Below, in pieces: positions 1-10,080 of a DNA stretch of 64,000 bases. Where the stretch lies: the NCBI RefSeq assembly GCF_000372725.1, contig NW_005200689.1, positions 98,296 through 162,295 of the forward strand. The letters are read 5' to 3'. The notes under the pieces are model-generated. The model searched no databases, was not told where the DNA came from, and saw nothing but the letters and a program-made list of their open reading frames with translations. Position numbers and translations under genes: made by a program. This DNA comes from Emiliania huxleyi CCMP1516 (taxonomy: Eukaryota > Haptophyta > Isochrysidales > Noelaerhabdaceae). Each line of letters starts with the position of its first letter. The first letter of the stretch is position 1.

Positions 1-279
1 GTTTGGCAGGGAGGCAGAGGTAGCGGTGCAGTGGAGGCGCCGCCGCCGGGAGAGGGCTGGTTGGGGGGGAGGGCTGAGGAGGGCGGCGAGGCGGCTGGGG
101 GAGGTCCCCGCACCGCCGCTCCCTGCGTCTTCTCCGCGTAGCACACCCACCCCGGGCACGAGGAAGACACGAGCGGCAACGGGCCGCCGCCGCCCGCCAC
201 CGCAGTCGAGGCGGCGCCACCGCCCTCGCCAGTGCAACCGCCGCCGCCGCCGCCGCCGCCGCCGCCTTCGTCGCCCGCC

Positions 280-360
<81 letters not shown>

Positions 361-1010
361 AGGTGCGGGTGTGCGGCGCGGTACCGAGCGGCAAACTCTG
401 CGGCGGTCTGCAGCAAGTGCAGGTCCGAGGCGAGGGAGAGGTCGACGAGCGCCGCTGCGCCGAGCGAGCGCACGAAGCCGTCGAGCCGGCGGTGCGCCTG
501 CGGGGGCGGTGCGGCGGCGGCGGCGGATGGGAGGAGTCGTCCCGACGGGTGGGGAGTGGGGAGTGGCGGCATGACGCAGCAGCAGCGTGCAGCGCCGCGG
601 GCGGGCGGTGCGCTCGATGCGGGGCGGCGCGCCTCGCGGATCGTCACGCCGGTGTGGGCCGCGACTGCCGCGCGCGCTGCCGCCGAGATGACGACCACCG
701 CAAGCCGCGGCGCGCCGGCGGCACCGGACCCAGCGCCACGCAGCCGGCGAATGAGCTCGTCCGAGTTGTGCTGGGCGACGAGGACCGACTCGGCAGACGT
801 GATGCAGCCGGAGCAGGCGAGGCAGTCGTTGAGCGTGATCTTGGCCACGCCGCCGCCCTCAGCCTCCGGCCGACCCGCAACGCCCTCGAGCTGCAGCACC
901 GCGCGGCTGCGGCCAGTGACGGGCTTCTTCTGGAGCTTGACCGGCTTGACGCAGGCGGCCGATGGGGAGATGAAGTCGTCGAGGCCGAGCGAGAGGCGGA
1001 CCTCAGACAT
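1..1010 (-). CDS. NAR1: NAR1/IOP1-like cytosolic Fe-S cluster assembly factor (5' part)
   Basis: This is the iron-only-hydrogenase-like subunit of the cytosolic Fe-S assembly machinery, which passes clusters to apoproteins with CIA1/CIA2/MMS19. The start is the ATG at 1010, giving MSEVRLSLGLDDFISPSAAC. Family hallmarks follow: the ferredoxin-like ITLNDCLACSGCITSAESV with clustered Cys ligands, then, after an in-frame intron (498-632), SLGAAALVDLSLASDLHLL and later SSCPGWVCYAEKTQG, the NAR1 active-site-like CPGW block. Between these lies a polyGln run of 26 residues plus a Gly-rich stretch, an insertion absent from typical NAR1. The frame runs off the window at base 1; an intron probably begins after KTQG because the following translation stops looking conserved. 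Identity is confident from the N-terminus; the rest of the gene is outside the window. Confidence 0.87.
282..359. repeat. (CTG)26 triplet repeat, polyGln in NAR1
   Basis: Perfect CTG on the plus strand, CAG on the coding minus strand: 26 uninterrupted units inside the NAR1 exon, encoding polyGln. It is next to a GCC/GGC run (about 239-266) that encodes Gly. Confidence 0.97.
498..632 (-). other. Probable NAR1 intron with GC donor (135 bp)
   Basis: The conserved NAR1 reading is interrupted by low-complexity codons. Removing 632-498 joins TIRE to AHRRLDGFVRSLG in frame. The intron starts GCGCGCCGCC and the next exon starts GCGCACCGCC, the boundary direct repeat seen in most introns of this window; the acceptor is CCGCAG. 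Its length is a multiple of three, so reading through gives no stop. Confidence 0.6.
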
Positions 1011-1196
1011 TGGCCGCGCTCGCGCTCAGGGCCGCGTTTTCGCGCCGGAAGAATTCTTACACCCACTCCGCGCCCTTTCGCGTCAGAGCTGTGTTTGCGC
1101 TCGCTGTGCGCTCTCCCGTTGCTTCATGTTGCGGGCTACTCTGGAGTCCTCCTGGCTGCTCTCCGTCCGGAAGAATTCGCGGCGCGACGGCATAAG

Positions 1197-1255
1197 GACT
1201 CCCCATGCTTTCGTTACATGGCACTACGCACGGGACTGGGGCGCACTTCTCTTTT
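1197..1255 (+). repeat. 59-bp direct repeat, copy 1
   Basis: It begins GACTCCCCATGCTTTCG and is identical to 1493-1551. The flanking GAAGAATTCG is also shared, so the duplicated unit is about 80 bp with one diverged spacer. Confidence 0.95.
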
Positions 1256-1492
1256 GATTGATTGAGCACTTGAGCACTGGATAGGGTCGATTCCGCGTGG
1301 TACGGGACCCCTCGATCGTCTCGCCCTCCCTCTCTGGCGTGTTCATTGGGGGGGGGTCATAACAAACACGGTACAGGATCGAGGTGCACGCTGCCGAAGC
1401 AGTGTCGTCCCCCCTCTCCCCGACGGCGATGGCGGTGTGACCGATCGAGCTACAAGAGGAGCTTGTTCAGCAGGAAGAATTCGCCGCAGTGG

Positions 1493-1551
1493 GACTCCCC
1501 ATGCTTTCGTTACATGGCACTACGCACGGGACTGGGGCGCACTTCTCTTTT
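1493..1551 (+). repeat. 59-bp direct repeat, copy 2
   Basis: Second copy of the repeat at 1197-1255, identical across 59 bases and diverging immediately downstream (TTTTAAACG here, TTTTGATTG in copy 1). Confidence 0.95.
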
Positions 1552-2384
1552 AAACGAAAGCTCCCGGTGTTGACTGTTGTTGCCGAGAATACAACAACAT
1601 GTACATGTACATGTACCCCACGTGGAGAGGGAGAGAGAGAGCGACTCCTCCCAGAGGAGCACAATAAAAATTCTACGAAAGCTAGGAAGAAATCCTTGTG
1701 AGCTGGTCGGCCGCCATTCGGGCCTCCCGGTCACTTGATGACACCATGAAGTACAGCGATCGCCATCTCGCTGGCTGGCCTCTCCGCAAGGCCTCCCGAC
1801 CGCGTCGAACTCACGGCGCGGGCTCTCTCGGCTACGGGACCGGCCCCAGCTTCGGCTGAGGGCTGACAAGCTGCCGAGCCCAAATCACTGTGAGAGTCGT
1901 GATTTCTTGTTGGTTCTCTAAAATCTGTGGTAAAATTCTAAAATCTGGTTGTTTTTGTTGAATTCTACATGTAAAATCTCTCTCCCTGAAAGCAAGGCCA
2001 AGTGTTCGAAAAAGAATTTTACCCGAATGAAAAATAATTCATCCCGAGCCCTGGGTGTATGCCGTCCTCCCATCCCTCCGTTGAGTTCTTGTTTTCTTTC
2101 TTTCTTTTAGGTGCCCCCGACTTAAAGATAAAGTGACACATCCGACAACAAAAACAACCAGGCGGACCACAGGGTCTGTCGGGTGTTGGTGAGGCCCACA
2201 CGTGTTTTTTATTGGATGCACACATGCAGTGAAGAAGAGAGAGTGCGATTACCGACGACGTACCCCATCGTCGCGCAGAAGCGCCCAATGGGTGCTTTGC
2301 TCACCACCCTTTTCTGGTTTGGCCCTCAACCACACAAGTTGCACGACAACAGTGCGCCTCCCAGCAAGAGAATCCCTGCTCACA

Positions 2385-2570
2385 CACACATGTAACATGT
2401 ATGTGCATGTGCATGTCCCACCATGGAGAGAGCGCATCTCTCTCTCTGTTGTGCGAGGCGTGAACCGCGCCATTCGCTCTCACCTGGCAACCCTGTCTGC
2501 ACGTCTCGCGCGCGCGTGAACAGGGACCCCAAATGATGTGTGTGTGAGTGTTAGAGTTGTTTTGTTTTTG
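2385..2570 (+). repeat. Dispersed ~180-bp repeat, family C
   Basis: It spans CATGTGCATGTCCCACCATGG through a CTCACCTGGCAACCCTGTC block, GTGAACAGGGACCCCAAATG and GAGTGTTAGAGTTGTTTTG. A reverse-complement copy lies at 33345-33515 and a partial forward copy at 59700-59745. No coding capacity or clear target-site duplication is seen, so it is a non-autonomous mobile repeat of unknown class. Confidence 0.7.
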
Positions 2571-2812
2571 CCGAATCGGTGCACACCGCGCCAACACAAC
2601 CACAGTCCGCGCACACCGCAGAGAAAGAATTTTACAAGAAAGAGAAAGAAGCAAGCGATTGCCACGAGGCATAAACACGGGTCTCCGAGGGTTGGCTCTG
2701 CGCTCCGGGTTTCCCCTAGCAGCGGAATGCCGCCTACTACTGCGTGATTTTTTTTTGCTTTTCGAGGGCCGCTTTCTTCGGCTCCTGTGGCTTTCCTGTG
2801 AGATCAGCGGAA

Positions 2813-3217
2813 ATGACCGGTGTCGATCTCGGCTTCACCCGAAGGCTGGAATCGCAAGACAGCTGTGACGAGTGCGACTGCTGCGAGTGCTCTGGCGGCA
2901 TGGGCGTGACCTACACTTGCGTCTGCAGGCCGGAGGAAGACTGCGGCTGGGTCGTCTCCGTCTTCAGCATCGTGATGCTTTTCTTCTGCATTTCGTGCTG
3001 CGTCGCCGCCGGCATCGGCATCTGCATCCGACAGCGCCGGCAGCAGGTCCTTCGCCGCCAGGTCGAATTGGTTCGCGCGGCGGGACGGCCGCCGCCCCTG
3101 CAGAGCAGTGTGACGACCATGAGCGCCGTTGTTGTTGGCCAGCCGGTGGTCTCACCTCCCGTGGCCGTGGTGGTGTGTGCCCAGCCCGTGTCCAGACCTG
3201 TGGCACAAACCCTGTGA
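2813..3217 (+). CDS. Small Cys-rich single-pass membrane protein
   Basis: This 134-residue protein is not recognised by family. The start is the ATG at 2813, after an in-frame leader that lacks protein character. An N-terminal segment contains DSCDECDCCECSGG, with eleven Cys before residue 45. Then comes a hydrophobic helix, about residues 48-70 (WVVSVFSIVMLFFCISCCVA), a basic stop-transfer stretch (RQRRQQVLRRQ), and a Val/Pro-rich tail without charge. This suggests a short type I or III membrane protein with a Cys-rich exposed head, like the small shisa-type or CYYR proteins only in general plan. Single exon. Partners and role are unknown. Confidence 0.55.
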   Translation: MTGVDLGFTRRLESQDSCDECDCCECSGGMGVTYTCVCRPEEDCGWVVSVFSIVMLFFCISCCVAAGIGICIRQRRQQVLRRQVELVRAAGRPPPLQSSVTTMSAVVVGQPVVSPPVAVVVCAQPVSRPVAQTL

Positions 3218-3483
3218 GGACTGAGCATGGTGGCGCCGCACCACCACAGGTCCGAGAGTCGCGGGCCGCGGGCCCCGGGCCAGCACAAGAGACTGTGCAG
3301 TCTGGCCGCCCGTCATTCCGTGCAACCATGTACTTCCATGGAAATGTACTTCCATGGAAAATTGAAAAAGTAGGAGACAACTAGCGCAAAGCCTTGAGAT
3401 TTGACAATTCAGACATCACAGTGGTGTGCACACACAGCGGGTCAGAGACGAGAGAGAGAACGTCAGGAAAGTGCGGCCCCTTC

Positions 3484-3700
3484 CGATATGTCGGGCCTGA
3501 ACGCGGTATGTAGCGGTCGCGGTATGTAGCGCGACCTCCGCTACATATCGTCCGGTGTTATGTATCGGTCCGGGGTGGTACATATCGGTCGGCGCGCTAC
3601 ATACCACCTCCGGCGTCCGCGGTCCGGGGGCGCTACATATCGGTGTCGCGATATGTAGCGCCCCCGGAGGCGATATGTAGCGCTCGGGATATATATCGGT
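3484..3700. repeat. Array of ~11 CGATATGTAGCG-type sites on both strands
   Basis: The 10-12 bp motif (C)GATATGTAGCG and its complement CGCTACATATCG recur about every 15-25 bases: near 3484, 3504, 3520, 3540, 3557, 3578, 3596, 3632, 3649, 3671 and 3688. Orientations are mixed, giving several head-to-head pairs, and spacers are GC-rich and unlike each other. It is not a simple tandem satellite. It sits 270 bp downstream of the small membrane-protein gene in otherwise gene-free DNA. Confidence 0.85.
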
Positions 3701-4905
3701 CAACGCCACGGTGTGAATTACTTCCCACCAACAATTGCCCCTACAACCTCACCACTCCCAAGTGTGACCTCCCCGGGGTAAAATCGTGTGCTGACTTCAC
3801 TTTTTGACAGCTAAAACCTGCCATTTTCTCATCGAGATCAGAATCTCGCGCCAATCTCGTGCAATCTCCCCCAATCTCAATTAATCTCGGTCCAGACGAG
3901 GGCTATTCAAATTTTGAATCCGCAGGGTAATGATCAAAAGTAGCATGACAAATCATAACGGCAAATCTGCGCAAGATTCACTGACGAAGCTACATCACTG
4001 AGAATTTTCAATTTCATCGAGATTCTCTCAGATTCCTTTTTTGGCTATATGCACCACGCGCGATGAATCAACGCGAATCCCGTGACACAGTAGCGAGTGA
4101 AAGGTGAGACCGTGCGAGCGGACAGAGTCTGGAGATGAAGTCGCAAACGAACTAGCGGTTGCGAAGAGACGAGGGGCCCGCTCCAACTCCTCACGTGTCG
4201 TCACGCCATCTTTTTCGCGTGAGAGGGGAGAGAGCGAGCCAAACTCGCGAACGTACGAGAGGCCTGCCCCCGGTCCACGGCCTCTCCCAGCACCCGCGCG
4301 GTCCAGCCAGAGCTTCCCGCCTCGCTTCCCCGCCCAGCCCTAGTTGACCTGCCCGCCGCTGTCTCCCGAGAAGAAGGACCTGTGTGCGGCAGCGGCGCCG
4401 CGTCAGACGGAGAGGGGAGTGCGGAGTGCGGCCTGCTGGGGCGCGTCCCGTAGCTCGTGTGCCCTGCCCCTCTCGGCGGCCTCTCCCGGGCAGCACCGGC
4501 AAGGGGGGGGGGGGGGGGGGGGCATCTCTCGCGCACCCCACGCTCATCCCCCGCATGCCCGACAAGCGCGCGCTCGAGCCTCTCCGCGACAGCGGCTTGA
4601 CTGCAGGCTTGACTGGCGAGGGCCCCTGCCCCAGACCCGGCATCGAGAAAAAAATAGGGCTCAAACCGCCGCGGGAGGGTGACGGAGTCAGGGCCCCCTC
4701 GCTCTCCTCGTCGGCCGACAGGATGCCGTCGGCCGAGGCGCGCCGCGAGACGACGGGACTCTTGTTTGGCCGACGGCCGGCTGAGCCCTCGAGACAGCCC
4801 TCCGCCACGTGGATGCGGGGAGGATGCGGCCCCGCCGCACGCGCGAGGTCGAGCACGCCATCGCTAAGGTAGCCTATGGGGCCAGTAAGGTCGGGGTCGG
4901 AAGAG
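3701..4905. other. Intergenic, ATCTCG repeats and a G20 run
   Basis: There is a locally AT-richer stretch (3720-4080) with repeated AATCTCG words (3838-3895). Then GC-rich sequence containing a run of about 20 G (4503-4522). The minus strand from about 4900 to 4560 has protein-like character (SPVVSRRASADGILSADEE...) and may be an alternative 3' end of the adjacent Pro-rich gene. Confidence 0.45.
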
Positions 4906-6810
4906 TCAGATCTCCCGCCGCGAGCTGTGCGAAGGTGTGCTGATGCGGTCGCCGCCGTTGCGCGACGTGAAGGCTGCGGCGAGCCTGTCTGCTGTCTGCG
5001 GGTCGGGGGAGTGCCTGCGAGCTGGCGCCGGCGTGCCTTCTTTGCTGCCCTGGCGAGACAGCGCCCAGGCCAGTTCGTCATCCGCGTCTCTCCTCTCTAC
5101 CGCGTAGCCGTCGAAGCGAGGCGAGAGGCTGCGGCGAGGCGAGTTGCTGCGGCGGTCGATCCTCCCGTCGATCTCGTCGATGAGGCGCTGGCGGCGGCGA
5201 GGGTCGCGCAGCCTGTGACGGAGGGCAGCGGGGGTGAGGGGGCATACACACGGGGTGTGGGTTGGGTGCGAGACTGGAGAAGACGCGGAGAGCCAGCAGC
5301 AGCGGCAGCAACGGACTGGAGGCGTCCGTTGCTCACTAGCGCTAGCTCACTAGCGCTACAGCCAGAGGGGATGTCTGTATGCATGTGTGTATGCCTGATG
5401 CAGCACCAGCAGAGCACGAGTCCGAGGATGGCGGAGGCGACCGACCCGCCGGGCAAAATCAAAGAGAGGCTCACGCCAACCGTGTTGGCAAGAGCAACCA
5501 GCGCCGTGGGCGGCGGCGCTGAGGGCGGCGGCGGGAAGGGAGGCGGCGGCGGCGGCGGCGAGGGCGGCGGCGGGCGCGGCGGCGGCGGCGGCGGCGGCGA
5601 CGGCGGGGGCGGCGGGGACGGCGGGGGCGGCAGCGGCGATGGCGGCGGTGCGGGCAGGGGTGGAGGCATCGGGGGGAGAGGCGGCGGCGGCGGAGGCGGC
5701 GAGGGCGGAGGAGGGAACGGTGACGGGGAGGGCGGCGGCGCAGGCGGCGCTGGAGGCGGTGACGGCGGCGACGGATAGAAGGGCGGAGCCGGCGACGATG
5801 GAGGAGAGTTGGGAGGTGGGAAGGGGCTCGGGGGCGGAGGGGCTGGTGGGGCGGTGGGAGGCGAGGCCGGAGGCGGCGACACGGGCGGAGGCGGCGGCGG
5901 CGAAGCTGGCGGCGGCAGCAGGGGCGGAGGAAGCGGCGGCGAGGCCGGAGGCGGCGACAGTGGCGAAGGAGGCGGCGGCGAGGCTGGAGACGGCGGCAGC
6001 AGCGGAGCAGGAGCGGAGGGCAGCGGCGGGGGCAGGAGTGGCAGCGGAGGAGGCGACTAAGGCGGTGCGGGGCTGGGGGGAGGCGGGGAGGTGGGCGGAG
6101 CGGGAGGGAGGGGCGACGGTGGCGAAGCGGGCGGCGGGGGAGTGGGCGGGTGCGGCGGCGGCGGACTTTGCGGAGGGTGGGGCGGCGGCGGCGAGGCGGG
6201 CGGAGGCGAGGAGGGCGGAGGCGCGGGCGGCGGCGGAGACGGGCGCCAGACGGCGGTGACGAGGTAGACGTCGAATTTGCCTGTGCGTGTGGGGGGGGGG
6301 AGCGGCGGGCGAGGGTGCGAGGGATCCGAGGCGGCGCGCGTGCGGCTGTGGAACCACAGAGGCCGCGGAGATGGGAAGAGAAGAAGTCGCGGCTGGGCGG
6401 CTCGCCGCGCCTGGCATGCAGTTGTTTAGGTCCTTCTGGGTGCCGCACGCGCCGGAGCCCTCGCAAAAGCCCCCCGCAACAGGGAATTTGGAGGCGTATT
6501 GCTCGTCGCAGCGCTCCAAGTTGTCGGGAGCAGCGGGGCAGTCTGTCTCGTTGGCCTCGCGCAAGCAGAGCCCGCAGCTCATGCTGTCTGGGATGCACCA
6601 CGGGTCCGACACCACCGCGGCCGAGAGCTGCGGAGGCTCGGAGGGCGCAACCGCCACAGCAGAAAAACGCAAGCCGCTGCTCAAAAGAGATAGCAGCGAG
6701 GACGGCCAATCACCCGCGGCGGCGCTGGCGTTGCCGGCCTCGTTGGCGCCGTTCGAAGGCCCGGCACGAGCGGAGAGCAGGCCTCGCGAGGAGCGGCCAA
6801 AGGCTCCCAT
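4906..6810 (-). CDS. Pro-rich single-pass membrane/wall protein
   Basis: Exon 1 (6810-6411) encodes a hydrophobic leader region and a Cys-rich block, SCGLCLREANETDCPAAPDN to QKDLNNCMPG. A GC-donor intron (6410-6281) joins to KFDVYLVTAVWRPSPPPP and a long Pro/Ser stalk. A transmembrane helix follows (LSLILPGGSVASAILGLVLC, ending CWCCI). A second intron with GC donor (5394-5213) joins CCI to RLRDPRRRQRLIDEIDGR and a charged cytoplasmic tail ending at 4906. The layout resembles extensin/pherophorin-like surface proteins: lumenal Cys head, Pro-rich stalk, membrane anchor. One in-frame TAG inside the Pro stalk (6057-6059) needs a further small intron or is an assembly error. The downstream minus-strand sequence to about 4560 could be an alternative tail. 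Confidence 0.6.
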
Positions 6811-6949
6811 GGTGGTTGGGCCGGGATGAGGTCGACGTGCACGTACGAGCCGCCGTTCAGAGCTCAGAAAAAACCCATGGGCCCCCGGGGCGACGGCTAG
6901 CACCACACTCCTCTCCTTAAAATCCCCGTGTGGCGGCGGTGGCGGCGTC

Positions 6950-7140
6950 CTGCCTGAAAAGAATTGTACAAACAAACTCCCTCGCACGACAAAACACAAA
7001 CTCTCTCTCTCTCTCTCGCACGACAGTCGACACATCGACACTGTGGGCAATCTCGCACGAAAGCAAAAACAACGCGCCGAGCAGTGGCAGTCTGGCACTA
7101 ACACAGGTACACCACGGGAAAGAATTCAAATTCCCCTGGG
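6950..7140 (+). repeat. Dispersed repeat, family D
   Basis: It runs from GAAAAGAATTGTACAAAC through CTCCCTCGCACGACAAAAC to ACTAACACAGGTACACCACGGG. Related copies occur at 59345-59490 (same strand) and, reverse complemented, at 15190-15300. Upstream (6886-6945) is a fragment of the CTAGCACCACACTCCTCTCC repeat. No coding potential is seen. Confidence 0.6.
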
Positions 7141-7323
7141 TGATGCTCTGATAAACCCTCCGGATCTTCGACAAAGGTCGGATATTTCTTTTTTCAAAGT
7201 GCAAGGTGTGAATAAGAGGTTTATGATAGGGCTACTACGACGAACTATGCGGCAATCGACTGGGCGCCTGGCGCCCGACCACCCCCGCGCAAAGACCTCG
7301 TAGTAGCCCTCCCCGTAACCGAC

Positions 7324-7720
7324 TTGGCCGGAGACGTGTCCTTCCAGGCCGCTGTCGCCGCGCAGAGATCGGCGCGAGCAGTCGCTCGAGGTGCTCTACT
7401 GGCTGGCGGTGCTCAAGGGGAGGCGCACACGCTGGCCGAGGACACGGTCGTCAACACACCGACACCATCCCCGCGGGCTATCTCGTGGTCAAGGCGCAGT
7501 GGCTTCAGGCTCGAGCAACGCGAGTGCGAGGGCAAGCTTCGCTCCTACACGCTGCTCGAGGCCGAGACGCTCATCATCGTGAATCACATGGTGCGGCTGG
7601 CGGGCTTGCGCTTCTCGCCCGGGCGGCCCTGCGGACCGCCAGCTGAGGAGCGCGCGCGAGAAGCTCTATATTGGCCTACAGACGCATTACTCGCTCGAGG
7701 GCGTGCTGCAGTGAAGACTT
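7324..7720 (+). pseudogene. Decayed coding fragment, unknown family
   Basis: Three stretches read like conserved protein but lie in different frames: VLYWLAVLKG near 7390, LRSYTLLEAETLIIVNHMVR near 7540 and EKLYIGLQTHYSLEGVLQ near 7660. The single uninterrupted plus-strand frame through the region does not keep this character throughout, so I read it as a gene remnant with several breaks. I do not recognise the family and cannot say whether it was a host gene or part of a mobile element. It lies between the two divergent Pro-rich genes. Confidence 0.4.
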
Positions 7721-7901
7721 ATTTTGGAGGCGTCGATTTGTGCAAAAATGTGTGTTAGAGTGCGCTAGATGGCAAAATTTTCTTCGCCTCCGGCGGGGCC
7801 GCTCGCCGCGGGGCTAGAGAGTGACTTTTGTCGATGTCGGCTAGAAGTGCTGCACGTTTTTCAGAATTTCACCCCCCTAGATAGTAATCGCACGCCACGT
7901 T

Positions 7902-9200
7902 ATGTGCACGACAATGCCCCGATGCGCCAAGACGACGCGCAAACGCATATTACTGGCCGACGACGACCACTTCCTCGACGGAGAGCTCTGGTGCTACGTG
8001 GCGCTGCCACTGCTCTGTCGCGCCGCTACACCGTCGATAGCCTTTCCGGGTGCCGCCTGGATAACGTGCTCACCGCCGCCGCCGCCGCCACCGCCGCTGC
8101 CATGGCCATCGCCCTCGCCGCCCTCGCCGCCTCCGCCCAAACCACCTCCGCCCTCGCCGCCTCCGCCCAAACCACCTCCGCCCTTGCCGCCTCCGCCCAA
8201 ACCACCTCCGCCCTCGCCGCCTCCGCCCAAACCACCCCCGCCCTTGTCGCCTCCGTCACCCTTGCCCTCACCACCTAAACCACTGCCGCCTCCGCCATCG
8301 CTCCCTCTACCCTCGTTGCCTCTACCTTCACCGCCTCCACCTCTACAACCGCCGTCGCCATTGCCTGGCGCACCGCCACCCTCACCACTGCCGCCCTCTC
8401 AGTCGCCGTCCTCGCCGTCACCTAGTCCACAGCTGTTCTCACCGTCCACGCCCTCACCACTCCCCGCCTCGCCGAACTCACCTGCCTCACCCACGCCGCC
8501 TCTCCCTCCGCCGCCACCGCCGCCACCGTCACCACCGCCGCCGCCGCCACCCCCAGCCCCACCGCTACAGCCGCCGCAACTGCCGCCGCAACTGCCGCCT
8601 CCTCCACCGCCGCCGCCGCTCCCGCCGCCGCCGCTTCCACCGCCGCCTCTGCGACCGCCGCCCCGACCGCCGCCCCGACCCATGCCGCCCTCGCGTCCCC
8701 CGCTCTCAAAGCCCTCGCGACCGCCACCGCTGAGCTCGTATCCGCCATCGGTTCCGCCGCCGCCGGCATGGCCTCAACCACTGCCTAAATGCCGCGCCAG
8801 CAGCGACGTCTTCGACGCTGGCTGGGGCCCTTGCACCTCGTATGCGCGCGGCAGTGTCAACCACAAGTACTGCGAGAAGGACCTCGACTCTAGCACTCGC
8901 CTTCTCGCGAGCAGGGTTTGCCCCGAATGCGGGGAGTGCGGCCCGGCCTCCTCCGCGCCCCCCGCCATGCCACCCGCCACTCCACCGCCCCCTCCCCCGC
9001 CTCCTCCACTTGGCCCGACGCCCGCGTCGCCGCCGCCATCGATGGCGGCGCCAGCTCCGTGCGGGCAGTGCGAGGCGTGCGACTACCGGAGAGAGGTGTT
9101 CGATGGGCAGCAGTGCCTCTCCGTCGCCGACGTGGTGCGTCGCTTCGCACCCAGAGACGCAGCGAGCCGGGCGGGGCGCAGGGGCCGGCAGCCGCGTTAA
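7902..9200 (+). CDS. Pro-rich protein with haptophyte-type Cys motif
   Basis: A 432-residue single-exon frame. After about 55 residues comes a 240-residue Pro/Ser/Lys stalk, partly made of a 24-bp tandem repeat (8136-8260, PPPPKPPPPS units). Then a Cys module, PCTSYARGSVNHKYCEKDLD to VCPECGECG (residues about 310-350), a second Pro spacer, and CGQCEACDYRREVFDGQQC. The Cys spacing echoes the head of the divergently transcribed gene at 4906-6810, suggesting a related pair of secreted or surface proteins, possibly wall or scale associated. No clear signal peptide is seen at the chosen ATG, so an upstream exon is possible. It ends 43 bp before the next gene. Confidence 0.55.
   Translation: MCTTMPRCAKTTRKRILLADDDHFLDGELWCYVALPLLCRAATPSIAFPGAAWITCSPPPPPPPPLPWPSPSPPSPPPPKPPPPSPPPPKPPPPLPPPPKPPPPSPPPPKPPPPLSPPSPLPSPPKPLPPPPSLPLPSLPLPSPPPPLQPPSPLPGAPPPSPLPPSQSPSSPSPSPQLFSPSTPSPLPASPNSPASPTPPLPPPPPPPPSPPPPPPPPAPPLQPPQLPPQLPPPPPPPPLPPPPLPPPPLRPPPRPPPRPMPPSRPPLSKPSRPPPLSSYPPSVPPPPAWPQPLPKCRASSDVFDAGWGPCTSYARGSVNHKYCEKDLDSSTRLLASRVCPECGECGPASSAPPAMPPATPPPPPPPPPLGPTPASPPPSMAAPAPCGQCEACDYRREVFDGQQCLSVADVVRRFAPRDAASRAGRRGRQPR
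8136..8260 (+). repeat. 24-bp coding minisatellite
   Basis: About five tandem copies of a unit reading CCTCGCCGCCTCCGCCCAAA followed by CCAC, with T/C changes, inside the Pro-rich frame; each encodes a PPPPKPPP-type octapeptide. Confidence 0.9.
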
Positions 9201-9243
9201 ACGGTGGCGTTTTTCTTCCTATCAGTGGAAAAATCGCTCGAAC

Positions 9244-10037
9244 ATGGCCGCCGAGAGGATCCTCCTTGGGCTTGGGAATATGTCGGCCGGCTCCGTCGCG
9301 GAGCACAGCGGCGTGGCGCAGCGGTGCCCCGGCACGGAGCGGTGGGGCGACTGGCCCAGTCCGGTCGGCCTCACCCTCGGCATCCTCGCCGCGCTCGCCG
9401 GCCAGGTCGCCGTCATAGTGTACCACTATGCGCGGATGCGCTGGAGCCGCGTGCGGCGGGTGCAGAGCGAGGCGCGGCCGTACGCGTTTGGCGAGGGGGT
9501 GGCGTCGCACCTCGCCAACCCGGGCGGCATCCTCCTCATGGTCTTCTACCTCTGCGCCTACTGGCTTCTCGACCTGATGCCGTGCTCGTACTACTCGTTT
9601 GCTGGCGGCGTGCGGTGGTGGATGGTCTTTGCGCAGATCTGCTGCCAGGATGGGCTGATGTTCCTGCTGCACTACTTTGAGCACAAGGGCCCGCTCGGCC
9701 CCGCCTTCTACCAAAAGTCGCACAAGCCCCACCACCGCTTTGTGAACCCTCGGCTGTTTGATGCGTTCGACGGCTCGGTCCCGGACACGTTCTGCATGAT
9801 CCTGGTGCCGCTGGCGACGACGGCGCAGCTGCTGCACGCGAACGTGTGGGAGTACATGCTCTTCGGCTCGCTCTGGTCCGCCTGGCTCTGCCTTATTCAC
9901 AGCGAGGCGCGCGCACGCGTCCCATCCGCCAAACACGCAACCCACGCACGCACACGCACGCACGCACGCGCACGCGCATTCGCGCGTAGCGTGTGTGCTC
10001 TCAGCACTGCTCTCTCTCTCTCGCTCTCTCTCTCTCT

Positions 10038-10080
<43 letters not shown>

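Larger units (their letters stand above)
1011..2812. other. Repeat-bearing intergenic region
   Basis: No convincing gene is seen. The region holds a 59-bp exact direct repeat (1197-1255 and 1493-1551, both preceded by GAAGAATTCG), a partial copy of the CCTCCCATCCCTCC/(TTTC)n dispersed repeat (2053-2112), and a copy of a roughly 180-bp dispersed repeat (2385-2570). The stretch 1011-1200 must contain the NAR1 promoter; no TATA box is evident. Confidence 0.6.
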
